Shown piece by piece: positions 1-8,590 of a stretch of 64,000 nt of DNA. The stretch is from Sphingobacterium sp. SGG-5. Its GTDB lineage: Bacteria > Bacteroidota > Bacteroidia > Sphingobacteriales > Sphingobacteriaceae. A model generated the notes under the pieces. It ran no database searches. It was not told the DNA's origin and saw only the letters and a list, made by a program, of their open reading frames with translations. The stretch covers positions 1 through 64,000 of the forward strand of contig NZ_JAAKGO010000007.1 in NCBI RefSeq assembly GCF_011043525.1, read 5' to 3'. Both the position numbers and the translations under genes were made by a program. The first letter of the stretch is position 1. Each line of letters starts with the position of its first letter.

Positions 1-663
1 CCGTCCCCCACAGCTCAAAAACACAATATCCAGGTTATCCATTTGCGCAATGATCTGCCGCGGATGTATAGCTCTAAAATTGGTCACAATGTCCAAAAGA
101 CTTTCATCAACCACTTGATGATTCTCGATCAACGGGATAAAAGCCGTCAATGCATCTTGTGCCCCATCTTTCAGAATCTGTTGCGGTGTAGTTCCCGGCG
201 GGTAGGCTACCAACTCATTGTTGGCCTTTATACCTAAAGTATATACCCGGGTTCGTCGGTTTTGCAAAACCTTTCCGTTTTCGATCTGTATGCCAACAGG
301 GAGCAACTTATCCTGTTCTGTCTTCCGCTTTACTCCCATCGAAGCATTAAACGCCAAAGTCACCTTTGTGCGCTCCGCAAACTCGCGTACTGCTTCCCCT
401 TCCAACACCGTACTTTGCGCCAACTTTAGTTTCTTCAACCTCCACTGGCTATCCGTATGCTTTATTCGGGTCAAAAAGTAATAAGTCTCTGACTGTTCAT
501 CATAATGTTTATTGTACGAATACCACCCGTCTATGTCTCCTCCGGTCGTTTTTGTGACACTTTTTTGTGCGCTACAACTCGCCGCGATGAAGACAATACA
601 GATCGTGGCGATATACTTCATTTGACTTCTACACATTTTATAGAAATTTGTCTTGCTGTTCAT
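1..663 (-). CDS. phosphodiester glycosidase family lipoprotein (NAGPA-like), partial
   Basis: The 221 visible codons encode a lipoprotein whose C-terminus lies beyond the left edge. The protein resembles the complete gene at 5272-6102 along its whole length: YYFLTRIKH near the N-terminus, YTLGIKANNELVAY in the middle, and PRQIIAQMDNLDI with LSCGGR at the cut. That places it in the phosphodiester glycosidase family (NAGPA domain, PF09992), whose known members remove sugars linked through a phosphodiester. The conserved DGGGS motif would lie outside the window. The start at 663 gives a long N-region; an internal ATG at 621 begins a cleaner signal peptide with lipobox IAASC and is a good alternative. 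It lies 15 nt after the esterase gene and probably closes or continues the same operon. Confidence 0.8.
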   Translation of the reverse strand, partial: MNSKTNFYKMCRSQMKYIATICIVFIAASCSAQKSVTKTTGGDIDGWYSYNKHYDEQSETYYFLTRIKHTDSQWRLKKLKLAQSTVLEGEAVREFAERTKVTLAFNASMGVKRKTEQDKLLPVGIQIENGKVLQNRRTRVYTLGIKANNELVAYPPGTTPQQILKDGAQDALTAFIPLIENHQVVDESLLDIVTNFRAIHPRQIIAQMDNLDIVFLSCGGR

Positions 664-678
664 CACGTCTTTTTCCTT

Positions 679-3024
679 TTATTTCATTAAATCCTTAAAA
701 AAGCTACTAATAAGCCCGTACTGATCCCGCGAGAGACGATTGATGTCATGCGGGAACGCCGTATGCAACTGTTGCTCCTTATTATACAGCCGATATACTG
801 ATTTTACCGCCGCCAGCACATTATGCAATGCCTTATTATCCGTATGCGGATCCATGTCCGGAGCGACAATAAGTACTGGTTTTGGCGCTGCCACTGCCAT
901 TATTTCCCCAAAATCTACTGGTACCTGACCCGGTTGTTCGGCAAAAAAGCCTAAACGGGGTATAAAGCCATGTAAATGGGAGTAGGTCCGAATAGACTCA
1001 AATTCCTTATTCGCCGTACGCCAGGGTGAAAAAGCAGCTACGGTCGCTACGGCAGCCACACGATCGTCCAATGCTGCCGTCATTAACGAAACAGTTCCAC
1101 CGATTGTATTCCCCAATAGAAAAATACGATCACTATCCAGATAGTCCAGATCTTCCACCGCATCTATACAACTTCGCATATCTCGGACCATCTTACCCAT
1201 CTTCGACCATTTCGGATAACGGCTATAAAAGTTCTTCGCTTCTTCGATCCGTGTACCGAAACCATACATATCGATCGCAAGCACCGCAAAGCCATTCCGT
1301 ACGAGCTCTGCAAACAATTCTGTCGTCCCTTTCCGGCCATTTTTGTCATAACCTTTAGAAAACCCGGTAGAATACGCATATTGATGGGCATAAATAACAA
1401 CTGGCATCTTCCCATTTTCACGCACTTTAAAGTTGCCGGCATCATCCGACGGACAGTAAAGCACTCCTGTGATACCGTCACCAAGCGCGGCATAAGGGCT
1501 GATGTAAACCATCTTTGCTCCTTTTACGACGGGGCGGGGATTAGTTCCCTCTATCCAGTCATGTTGGGGCCGAGGCCACGTTCCCACATTAATGGCACGT
1601 ACGCCGGGCGGCTCCTCCCCTAACAACCAGTTTAATTTTGCAATGACGTCTTTTTTGTCTACATTCCATGTCGCCGTATCCTTGTAAGAAGAATGGGTAA
1701 GATTTATCTGATCCATCTTCTCGGCCTGTGCCTGTTCCGCTTTATTGCTTTTCAACCAGTCTGCATAATCGTATGTGTAATACAGATGGTTTTGCCATTT
1801 TTCATCACGGCGTTTAAAATAGGTATCCAAAAAATCGATGGTCTGTTCCACATCCCGTGCCGGTACCGAAAGATGTGCGCCCATTCGTGTATGTACGCCG
1901 ACATGGTCTGAGGCATTCATGAAATCATATACCTTCTTGACCGAGTAATAATTCTGTTCAATAGACCAAGAATTGAGCCCTTTTTCGAGAATGGAATAAT
2001 GAAACAGTAAGGCTCGGGGCGCTACTAATGCGGCTAATAAATTCTGGTCCACAGGCAACTTCTTCTCCCTACCGGAGAAAAAATTCAACCGCGGATGGAA
2101 CCAGTGCCCATTCCAGGCCGTCACATAATCCAACGTTTCACTCGCATACTGCGGATCACAATACCGCCAAGGCATATCCCCACCTGTACTCGAACTGCTC
2201 GACACCACGGCAGCGATACGTTCATCGAAAGCCGCTGCCCACAACGATTGCTTTCCATTTCGCGAATGTCCGGTAATGGCGATTTGGTCGGTGTTTACTT
2301 CATTACGCGTAAATAGATAGTCGATGACCCGCGATGCTCCCCAGGCACGTCGTGCTAACGCCGTAAAATCGTAATCCGGATAGAGGTACATATAAGCATC
2401 CGTATCGTCTTTCAAATCCGCCCCGGCATACACACACCCGATATATCCACGCTTCACCGCCAGCTGCGCCCAATCTCGATGGTTCCATTGCGTCATAAAA
2501 ACGGGATGTTTAATTGGCTTTTCAGGATTTGGAATGAGCAATTCGAACGTCATCTTTGCTTTTTGTTCCGGACCAAAGTTTAGTTGTATCATCTGAATCC
2601 GTACACCTCTCGCAATCGTATCCGACAACACGGTAGCTTTGACATTCTTTGGCGCTGGTGGGAAATGACCCGATACCCAATATTGGTATTGTTCTTTAAT
2701 CCATTTCCGCTTCTCCTGCCACTGTGCCAGCGTGGTAATCGGAATCTCCTGGTCGCCTTCATACGTCATCAAAGGTTCCGGCAACATCGGTACAGATTTC
2801 ATTTTCGCGAAATCGGGAGGAAGCTCTCCACTACGTTTGAGCCAATCCTTCCATGTACTGTCTTGTATACTGACTCGTCTCGTATTTTCCCGAAAAAGTT
2901 GATCGATATTAATCTGAAGAACCTCTCCGAGATAATGTTGTCGCCGCTTTAAGTCTTCCTGTGCCCAAAGGCTTTCACGCATAAAAAGACTGACGATAAT
3001 CCCTATTATAATTGTCCAACGCAT
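679..3024 (-). CDS. two-domain alpha/beta hydrolase, CE15-like esterase plus degenerate second domain
   Basis: A 781-residue secreted protein with signal peptide ending near SLWAQ. The first hydrolase domain (about residues 85-410) carries GHSRNGK with Ser254 in the G-x-S-R-x-G-K setting typical of CE15 glucuronoyl esterases, and a likely catalytic His384 in MGAHLS. These enzymes cut esters of uronic acids or acetyl/methyl esters on glycans; the exact substrate here is unknown. The second domain (about 470-781) has an alpha/beta-hydrolase fold like acetyl-xylan esterases, but its nucleophile elbow reads GNTIGG, with Thr640 where Ser is expected. The gene starts 7 nt after the SGNH hydrolase stop, so the two esterases are co-transcribed in PUL 1. 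Classification as CE15-like rests on motifs only. Confidence 0.78.
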   Translation of the reverse strand: MRWTIIIGIIVSLFMRESLWAQEDLKRRQHYLGEVLQINIDQLFRENTRRVSIQDSTWKDWLKRSGELPPDFAKMKSVPMLPEPLMTYEGDQEIPITTLAQWQEKRKWIKEQYQYWVSGHFPPAPKNVKATVLSDTIARGVRIQMIQLNFGPEQKAKMTFELLIPNPEKPIKHPVFMTQWNHRDWAQLAVKRGYIGCVYAGADLKDDTDAYMYLYPDYDFTALARRAWGASRVIDYLFTRNEVNTDQIAITGHSRNGKQSLWAAAFDERIAAVVSSSSSTGGDMPWRYCDPQYASETLDYVTAWNGHWFHPRLNFFSGREKKLPVDQNLLAALVAPRALLFHYSILEKGLNSWSIEQNYYSVKKVYDFMNASDHVGVHTRMGAHLSVPARDVEQTIDFLDTYFKRRDEKWQNHLYYTYDYADWLKSNKAEQAQAEKMDQINLTHSSYKDTATWNVDKKDVIAKLNWLLGEEPPGVRAINVGTWPRPQHDWIEGTNPRPVVKGAKMVYISPYAALGDGITGVLYCPSDDAGNFKVRENGKMPVVIYAHQYAYSTGFSKGYDKNGRKGTTELFAELVRNGFAVLAIDMYGFGTRIEEAKNFYSRYPKWSKMGKMVRDMRSCIDAVEDLDYLDSDRIFLLGNTIGGTVSLMTAALDDRVAAVATVAAFSPWRTANKEFESIRTYSHLHGFIPRLGFFAEQPGQVPVDFGEIMAVAAPKPVLIVAPDMDPHTDNKALHNVLAAVKSVYRLYNKEQQLHTAFPHDINRLSRDQYGLISSFFKDLMK

Positions 3025-3031
3025 ATGTTAA

Positions 3032-4159
3032 CTATTTTTCTATTGATGTACCAAGGATCTCTACCAATCGGGGTTTGATCACCTGGATCATCCGATCAAA
3101 ACCCAAATCGTTGGGATGTGTCCCATCGACCGAACCTTCATGATCATGGCCGAGAAAGTCATCTGCCGGAATAAAATAGAGGTTTTTTACTCCTTTTTGG
3201 AGCAATTTGACCATCTCTACCTTAACATTCGCGTTCTGTTGCCTGACACGCTCGCCCGATGCCAGATTGAAATATCCCCTTTCCCGGATCACACTTTGCA
3301 TTACGATAATTGGGGCGTTGGGATGTTTCTTTCGGATCGTCTCGACCAGATAGGCTGTCCGCTCGCTAACCATTTTTGGTGAACTATTCGGTATACAATC
3401 CAGCACAAATGCATCCACATCAAAAGAGGCGATCATATCGGCTACACTTTTCTCCATCTTGGCACTGCCTCCCATTCCCAGGTTGAGAAAATCCATTCCG
3501 GTTTCCCGCGACAGCCGGGCCGGATAAGCCATGCCAGATCTGCTGGCAGACGAGCCCTGCACAATGCTGGATCCATAAATAAGCACCCTTTTCTGAAAGG
3601 GATAGGCTCCGGCCTGCACCGTCGAACCCTCGTCGACACCGACTTCCAAGCGAGTCGTCTCATCATACAAGGGTAGGTACAGAAGGCATTCCTTTTCCGC
3701 ATTATCCATTCCGCGGACAATGGTCGTTGATGCACAGGTCTGACCTTCACGAGGCCGCGCTACTCCGGCATACTGCCAGCGTCCATCTTTCTTGATATAC
3801 AGATCCAGTCCCCTATACGCCACACTGGTCATCGTCGCGGAAGCTACTGTCCCTGCCGTACACCATTTCGCATATATTGCCGGGCTATTTGTCTTAAAGG
3901 AAACGGCCAATCCACCGGATTGTACGACCCGCTTTTTGACCGCTGCCGGCAAACCGGCAAATGCATTGGTGTCTACCCGATGGAATATATTTTCGGTGGA
4001 AGCGACCTTGCCGACAAGGGTGAGATCTTTCGCCGGAGTATAGGCGATTTTGGGACGTTTCTGCGCGAAGCCGAATGTAAATAGGGATAGCATGATCCCT
4101 ATTCCGAAAAACGACAGCACGTGCTTTACATAGTTTATATTACCTTTTTCTTTATTCAT
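3032..4159 (-). CDS. SGNH/GDSL-type esterase with GxDLY N-terminal domain
   Basis: A 375-residue exported esterase with a hydrophobic signal near residues 14-32. Residues 40-185 match the beta-domain found before Lipase_GDSL_3 enzymes, including the diagnostic GLDLY (117-121). The SGNH core follows: YGSSIVQG holds the likely nucleophile Ser198, NLGMGGSA the oxyanion glycine, DCIPNSS the block III region, and DGTHPND the Asp345/His348 pair. The family removes acetyl or other acyl groups from carbohydrates. It sits between a DUF5017 lipoprotein and the CE15-like esterase with 7 nt to the latter, so PUL 1 carries two kinds of esterase. Confidence 0.85.
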   Translation of the reverse strand: MNKEKGNINYVKHVLSFFGIGIMLSLFTFGFAQKRPKIAYTPAKDLTLVGKVASTENIFHRVDTNAFAGLPAAVKKRVVQSGGLAVSFKTNSPAIYAKWCTAGTVASATMTSVAYRGLDLYIKKDGRWQYAGVARPREGQTCASTTIVRGMDNAEKECLLYLPLYDETTRLEVGVDEGSTVQAGAYPFQKRVLIYGSSIVQGSSASRSGMAYPARLSRETGMDFLNLGMGGSAKMEKSVADMIASFDVDAFVLDCIPNSSPKMVSERTAYLVETIRKKHPNAPIIVMQSVIRERGYFNLASGERVRQQNANVKVEMVKLLQKGVKNLYFIPADDFLGHDHEGSVDGTHPNDLGFDRMIQVIKPRLVEILGTSIEK

Positions 4160-4200
4160 ATTCGAAATTATCTATCGTTGAAAACGCACCGTAAAAGGGC

Positions 4201-5214
4201 TTACTCTGGGATATTGATCGTCACAGACTTCGTCACACTTTCACCCGTTCCATCACCTGTGGTTAATACAAATACGCCATTATATTCGCCCGGACCGCTG
4301 TAATTGAATGCAAAAGTCTTCACAGCAGGTTGATGGCTCTGCTTCACCCGAAGCGGACGATCGGGCTCAATACTAATATCTGTCATCGTTATCGGCGCGG
4401 CGATCGCCCAACATTCTGTTTCTGTATCCAAATGTTCCATATTATCGGTCACATTGCCGTGGTTCCCCCGTAACGTGAGAGTGGTAGCGCTGAGTGCATT
4501 TCTACCACTACGGAAATTACCAATTTCAACAAACTTAAATCCCGCTTCCCCAATTGTAGTGGACAATACAATTGGGGCTTCCCCTTCCATTCCACCGCTC
4601 ATTGTCCAGTTACGGACACGGAAAGCCGTATATATATTGTCAAGCACACCATCTACGACCTGATTATGTGTAATGTGTCGTGCGGCCAGATAAAGCGGTT
4701 TCCCCTCCTCGGTCAAGTCCGCAATGTTCACAACGCCCGATTCGTGATATACCGAAGATCCCGACTCAAACGGTGAGATCGTAAATCTATCGGTAATATT
4801 CTCCCAGTGGGCCGCACGTATATCGGCCTCCTCGTCGCCTCCATTAAAATCTGTTGAGGCCATAATCGAGAAAACGTCTACGTCGCAACCCTGATCTCCG
4901 TAACTACAGTTGGATTCAAAGGACAGATTCAATTCTTCCAGCTCCTGAACACGACCGTCCCGATATTCGTAATTTCCACCAATGTCTCCCGAAAAAAATG
5001 AAATATTAAGACCCTCCGTACCGCTCAGCTGGAATGTGACCCGCTTTTTGGGGTTGCCCTCCGTATCTACGCCATCCTGAACAGTATATTCGACCACCTC
5101 AAACTCCGTCGATATTTTGTCTGTGTCGCCACTTTCTTTTTTACATCCCTGCAGCATCAAAAATCCGACGCTCATGATGATTAATGTCCGATAAATAAAT
5201 GTGTAGTATTTCAT
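4201..5214 (-). CDS. DUF5017 surface lipoprotein (putative glycan-binding protein)
   Basis: A 337-residue lipoprotein with signal peptide and lipobox LQGC (Cys24). The stretch FEVVEYTVQDGVDTEGNP, followed by ISFFSGDIGGNYEYRDGR, is the typical DUF5017 opening also seen in 7576-8544 and 58723-59622. A C-terminal PKD/Ig-like strand set ends in a GEYNGVFVLTTG-type motif. DUF5017 proteins occur after SusD in PULs and are thought to hold glycans on the outer surface; no catalytic motif is seen. This is the second DUF5017 gene of PUL 1, separated from the first by the two phosphodiester glycosidases. The duplication may give two binding specificities (inference). Confidence 0.8.
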   Translation of the reverse strand: MKYYTFIYRTLIIMSVGFLMLQGCKKESGDTDKISTEFEVVEYTVQDGVDTEGNPKKRVTFQLSGTEGLNISFFSGDIGGNYEYRDGRVQELEELNLSFESNCSYGDQGCDVDVFSIMASTDFNGGDEEADIRAAHWENITDRFTISPFESGSSVYHESGVVNIADLTEEGKPLYLAARHITHNQVVDGVLDNIYTAFRVRNWTMSGGMEGEAPIVLSTTIGEAGFKFVEIGNFRSGRNALSATTLTLRGNHGNVTDNMEHLDTETECWAIAAPITMTDISIEPDRPLRVKQSHQPAVKTFAFNYSGPGEYNGVFVLTTGDGTGESVTKSVTINIPE

Positions 5215-5271
5215 AACCTGTTTTTAATTTGATGTCAATAATTATATAACGCGTTGGTTTTCTTTAATTTG

Positions 5272-6102
5272 TTAATTGTCTTCCATAACATACAGAAAAT
5301 TAGGACGCAGTCTTTCCCGGGTTCCATTGTTATCGATTTTTTTCGTGATCAGTTGATCTTTAATGACTGTAGACGTACTGCCACCACCATCTAAGTTAAA
5401 GGCAAATTTCACCCCCAATTCTTTCAATATCTTCATCATCTCTTTTGCGGTCATTCCATCGCCGTCGAACCCTCTTCCTCCACAGCTGAAAATCAAAAGA
5501 TCCAGATTATCAAATTGGGCAATCACCTGACGAGGATGCTTTACAGCCGAATTGCCCCTTATGGCAAGCACTTCGTCCGATACCCATTCATAGTTTTCGA
5601 TAAGCGGGTAAAAAGCCGTAAGCGCTGTGTTGGTTCCGTCGTCCAGGATATCCTGTGCTTCTGTACCGGGTGCATACGCCAGCAGTTCATTATTATCTTT
5701 GATCCCCAACGTATATGCCGTCGTATTCAAATCCTGAATGATCTCACCGTCTATGATCTGGACGCCCGCGGGCTGACGCTGATTATCGGGAAGATCATCC
5801 AAACCCTGCGAACCATTGATCGTTACCGCCGTTTTGTTTCGTATGGCAAAGGTTCTCGCCGTCTCCCCCTCCGGTCTGTTCGCAAATTGTGTCCGGAGCT
5901 TGATGACATTACCACGGTCATCTTTATGTTTTATCCGGGTAAGATAATAGGTCGTATTCGACTCTGCGTCATGCGCTTTAGACAGTGTCAAATATTTAGC
6001 AAACGCCCATTCCGATTTATCTTCGGGTGTGTTCTCGGCTTTACACCCCATCAAAAGGAAAAGACACACTGAGAACAATACCTTCTTTCTTATCTGTTTC
6101 AT
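5272..6102 (-). CDS. phosphodiester glycosidase family lipoprotein (NAGPA domain)
   Basis: A 276-residue lipoprotein (lipobox LMGC, Cys20). The NAGPA domain (PF09992) fills most of the chain: TVTINGSQG-like segment near residue 92, YTLGIKDNNELLAYAPG, PRQVIAQFDNLDLL, and the hallmark FNLDGGGS around 235-242. The human uncovering enzyme of this family removes GlcNAc from GlcNAc-phosphate-mannose diesters; the bacterial substrate is not known. The gene lies 22 nt after the larger IPT-phosphodiester glycosidase and shares its operon. It is a paralogue of the cut-off gene at 1-663. It lacks the IPT domains of its upstream neighbour. Confidence 0.85.
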   Translation of the reverse strand: MKQIRKKVLFSVCLFLLMGCKAENTPEDKSEWAFAKYLTLSKAHDAESNTTYYLTRIKHKDDRGNVIKLRTQFANRPEGETARTFAIRNKTAVTINGSQGLDDLPDNQRQPAGVQIIDGEIIQDLNTTAYTLGIKDNNELLAYAPGTEAQDILDDGTNTALTAFYPLIENYEWVSDEVLAIRGNSAVKHPRQVIAQFDNLDLLIFSCGGRGFDGDGMTAKEMMKILKELGVKFAFNLDGGGSTSTVIKDQLITKKIDNNGTRERLRPNFLYVMEDN

Positions 6103-6124
6103 CTGTTCTTATTATTTATTACAT

Positions 6125-7531
6125 CTACTTCACGTAAACTATACTTCTGACTGCTCGTTGTACACCTCCGCTTGGAAGATTAACCAGACCGTTGATACCA
6201 TGATCCTTGACAAACATCGTTGTGGAGCCACCACCATCGAAGTTCATCGCATTGCGCGATCCCAACGCCTGTAGTGTCTTTGCCAATTGCTCTGTTGTGA
6301 CACCGGTAACGCCATTTCCGGTATCTACAGCCACCATAAACACACGCTTACCATCAGCTGTCACGCCCAGCCCTGTCCTTGCAGTAGACGAAAGGTTATG
6401 CGGATTATCGGGATTCACGATATCGATCACCCCGTCAACGACCAGCATCGGCCCGCACACAATTATGTTCTCGGCCTCAGAAACCGGAATGGCAGCAGCC
6501 ACCCGATTCAGCGTGCCTCCGCTGGTTCCCAATCGCCTGACCGACGCCACATTGTTGTGTATAAGTAAAGCTGCATTTGCAAAATGTACGCTGACACCTG
6601 AAGTATGACCTTCCTGTACGGTTTCTCCATTGATTCTTATATAGGGATCCTTATCCACAGTTTCGCCCAATGGAAAATATCCCGCATTGATACCAGCCAT
6701 TGCACCATAGTTATTGCACATCGTCACTGTAGCGGCATTGGTGGTCGAAAAACCGATTCCCAACGTGTTAGACGCGTTCAATGTGACGTCCAATATATGT
6801 ACCCTTCGTGTCGTTGAACCAAATAAGGTGAACTCACCGGTTTTGTAGACAAGCCCAGGTCTTGCCGTATGTGTCGTCCAATTGTATGTGGCAACCTTAT
6901 TTTGGTCAACATCCACATCAATATTCAAAGCATTCGACACCTCACCGAATTTGGTCACTGTAATATCCGCATTCGTAGCGGCCCCCAAATTCGGAGCTAT
7001 CACAGTCAGCGTGGTCTTTGTTGCCTCAGTTACAGTCCCCTCTATCGTTCCAAATTTCACGATATTGTCCGCTTTATTCGAACTAAAGTGTGCTCCGGCA
7101 ATGACCACCGTAGAATTATAGAAACATGTCGGGGTCACGGAGGTGAGGAAAGGGGCAGTGTTGCCTATGTAGTAAAAATCAACGGTATTGGAGGGTAGGC
7201 TCGACGCAAATACCCGTACACTTGCCGTTCTGTCTGAAAATCCCTGAGGCGCTTCCACTTCTATTTCCGTGTCCGTCACTGAAATAACCGTTGCCTCTAC
7301 GGTACTAAACCGGATTTTTACTTTGGAACGATCAACCCCAAAGCCAGTTCCGGTTATGGTGACTACATCACCCGCTTCTCCACTCTCGGGTGACAAAGCG
7401 GTGATAATAGGATCAGAAAGAAAAGAAAGGTCTTCTTTATACACGTCCTCTTTATCTCCACAAGAGATGGCAAAAAAAGACAGGGTCAGGATAACCAGTA
7501 TATATCGTAAAAAACTCAATTTATTTCTCAT
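6125..7531 (-). CDS. two IPT/TIG domains plus phosphodiester glycosidase (NAGPA) lipoprotein
   Basis: A 468-residue lipoprotein (lipobox FFAISC, Cys24). Two IPT/TIG immunoglobulin-like domains follow: residues 40-122 (ITALSPESGEAGDVVTITG) and 125-205 (FYNSTVVIAGAHFSSNKADN). The C-terminal NAGPA domain (about 215-468) keeps NAGYF (282-286) and NFDGGGS (430-436), both family hallmarks. The IPT domains probably reach out from the membrane or bind glycan. It is closely similar to 39981-41132 in PUL 4, which lacks the first IPT domain. It is encoded 44 nt after the DUF5017 gene in PUL 1. Confidence 0.87.
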   Translation of the reverse strand: MRNKLSFLRYILVILTLSFFAISCGDKEDVYKEDLSFLSDPIITALSPESGEAGDVVTITGTGFGVDRSKVKIRFSTVEATVISVTDTEIEVEAPQGFSDRTASVRVFASSLPSNTVDFYYIGNTAPFLTSVTPTCFYNSTVVIAGAHFSSNKADNIVKFGTIEGTVTEATKTTLTVIAPNLGAATNADITVTKFGEVSNALNIDVDVDQNKVATYNWTTHTARPGLVYKTGEFTLFGSTTRRVHILDVTLNASNTLGIGFSTTNAATVTMCNNYGAMAGINAGYFPLGETVDKDPYIRINGETVQEGHTSGVSVHFANAALLIHNNVASVRRLGTSGGTLNRVAAAIPVSEAENIIVCGPMLVVDGVIDIVNPDNPHNLSSTARTGLGVTADGKRVFMVAVDTGNGVTGVTTEQLAKTLQALGSRNAMNFDGGGSTTMFVKDHGINGLVNLPSGGVQRAVRSIVYVK

Positions 7532-7575
7532 TAATATCAGTATTAAAATTTCATCTCAATGTGTGCTACTATTTC

Positions 7576-8544
7576 TTACGGAACAATGATATCCAGCTCT
7601 TTTACAACTTTCGCTTCACCTTTGGTGGTAACATTCGATGCTACAAAAGCAACTTGGTAGGTACCCGGTTTATCATAGACATACGCATATTCTTTTAATA
7701 CGGGATCAATGCGGCCTTTTATACCTGTCGGTCTATCCGGCCCCAGATCGATCTCACTCTCCATAACAATCGGTGGTGCCACGGCCCAAACTCCTGCCAT
7801 AAAAGGAATGTTCTCCGGAAGAATATTTGCACGGAACCGCAAACGGGTAGGCGCAGTAACCGTACGGGCTGACCTACCTGGCGTGGTAGCGTCATCAGGT
7901 CCAAAATGATACAAAGGCAAAGCGGCATCCCTTTGGTTGACCACCGTTCCTACGCCTAAAAGCGTCTGTGCATTTACTTTAAATTCGTGTATATCCCACG
8001 TTGTATATCCTTCGCCTACAGCTCTGGGCGGAGTAATATACTTGAACGCGATGTACAATGGTTTTCCGGAAACCAACAGGTCCGAAATATCCGCGCTCGT
8101 CGTGGTACGTGCCGTAACATCCTGCGCCTTGGGTATGGCAAACCTCGCTGTAATATCGGTCCACCCTTCTCCTGTTTCCGTCACCGTACCGTCGAAACTG
8201 TTCGTGGCGTGCACTGACAACTGATTCCAAGCGGGATCAGGATTGTCAACCAACGTAGCCATGTATTCAAATGACATCGTTAGTGCATCCACACCTATTA
8301 CATGTCCGTCGCGGTACGTGTATTCATGAAAAACCTCCCCCGAATAAAAGGAAATAAGATCGGCATTACCTTCCAGGTTAAATACAATCTGTTGTACTGG
8401 GTTCCCCAAACTATCAATACCGTCTCTTACCACATAGTCGACAATATCGAACGAAGGTGCCTCGACCATTAAATCGCTATCCTTATTGCAGCCGGATAAA
8501 AAAAGCAGGCAGGATAATATCGGATAAAAATACGTTGCTTTCAT
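7576..8544 (-). CDS. DUF5017 surface lipoprotein (putative glycan-binding protein)
   Basis: A lipoprotein of 322 residues when started at 8544, where MKATYFYP begins a clean signal peptide with lipobox FLSGC. An ATG 30 nt upstream (8574) would add ten residues that are not signal-like. The DUF5017 hallmarks are FDIVDYVVRDGIDSLGNP and ISFYSGEVFHEYTYRDG, with a terminal PGTYQVAFVASN strand like that in other PUL surface proteins. It is the first gene after SusD in PUL 1, the SusE-like position, so an accessory surface glycan-binding role is inferred. It is related to 4201-5214 in the same operon. Confidence 0.8.
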   Translation of the reverse strand: MKATYFYPILSCLLFLSGCNKDSDLMVEAPSFDIVDYVVRDGIDSLGNPVQQIVFNLEGNADLISFYSGEVFHEYTYRDGHVIGVDALTMSFEYMATLVDNPDPAWNQLSVHATNSFDGTVTETGEGWTDITARFAIPKAQDVTARTTTSADISDLLVSGKPLYIAFKYITPPRAVGEGYTTWDIHEFKVNAQTLLGVGTVVNQRDAALPLYHFGPDDATTPGRSARTVTAPTRLRFRANILPENIPFMAGVWAVAPPIVMESEIDLGPDRPTGIKGRIDPVLKEYAYVYDKPGTYQVAFVASNVTTKGEAKVVKELDIIVP

Positions 8545-8590
8545 AATCCTATATTTTATAACTTCAATATTCATGATATAATTTTTAGCG

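Noticed and set aside
1..663. Truncated phosphodiester glycosidase as a pseudogene
   Set aside because: The frame is open to the window edge and aligns with its intact paralogue; it is cut by the window and not by mutation.
1026..1358. Many open frames of 60-190 codons on the plus strand across the window
   Set aside because: They lie inside long minus-strand genes, have no recognisable domains or signal peptides, and follow from the codon use of the true genes. Only the sigma gene at 27301-27891 is convincing on the plus strand.
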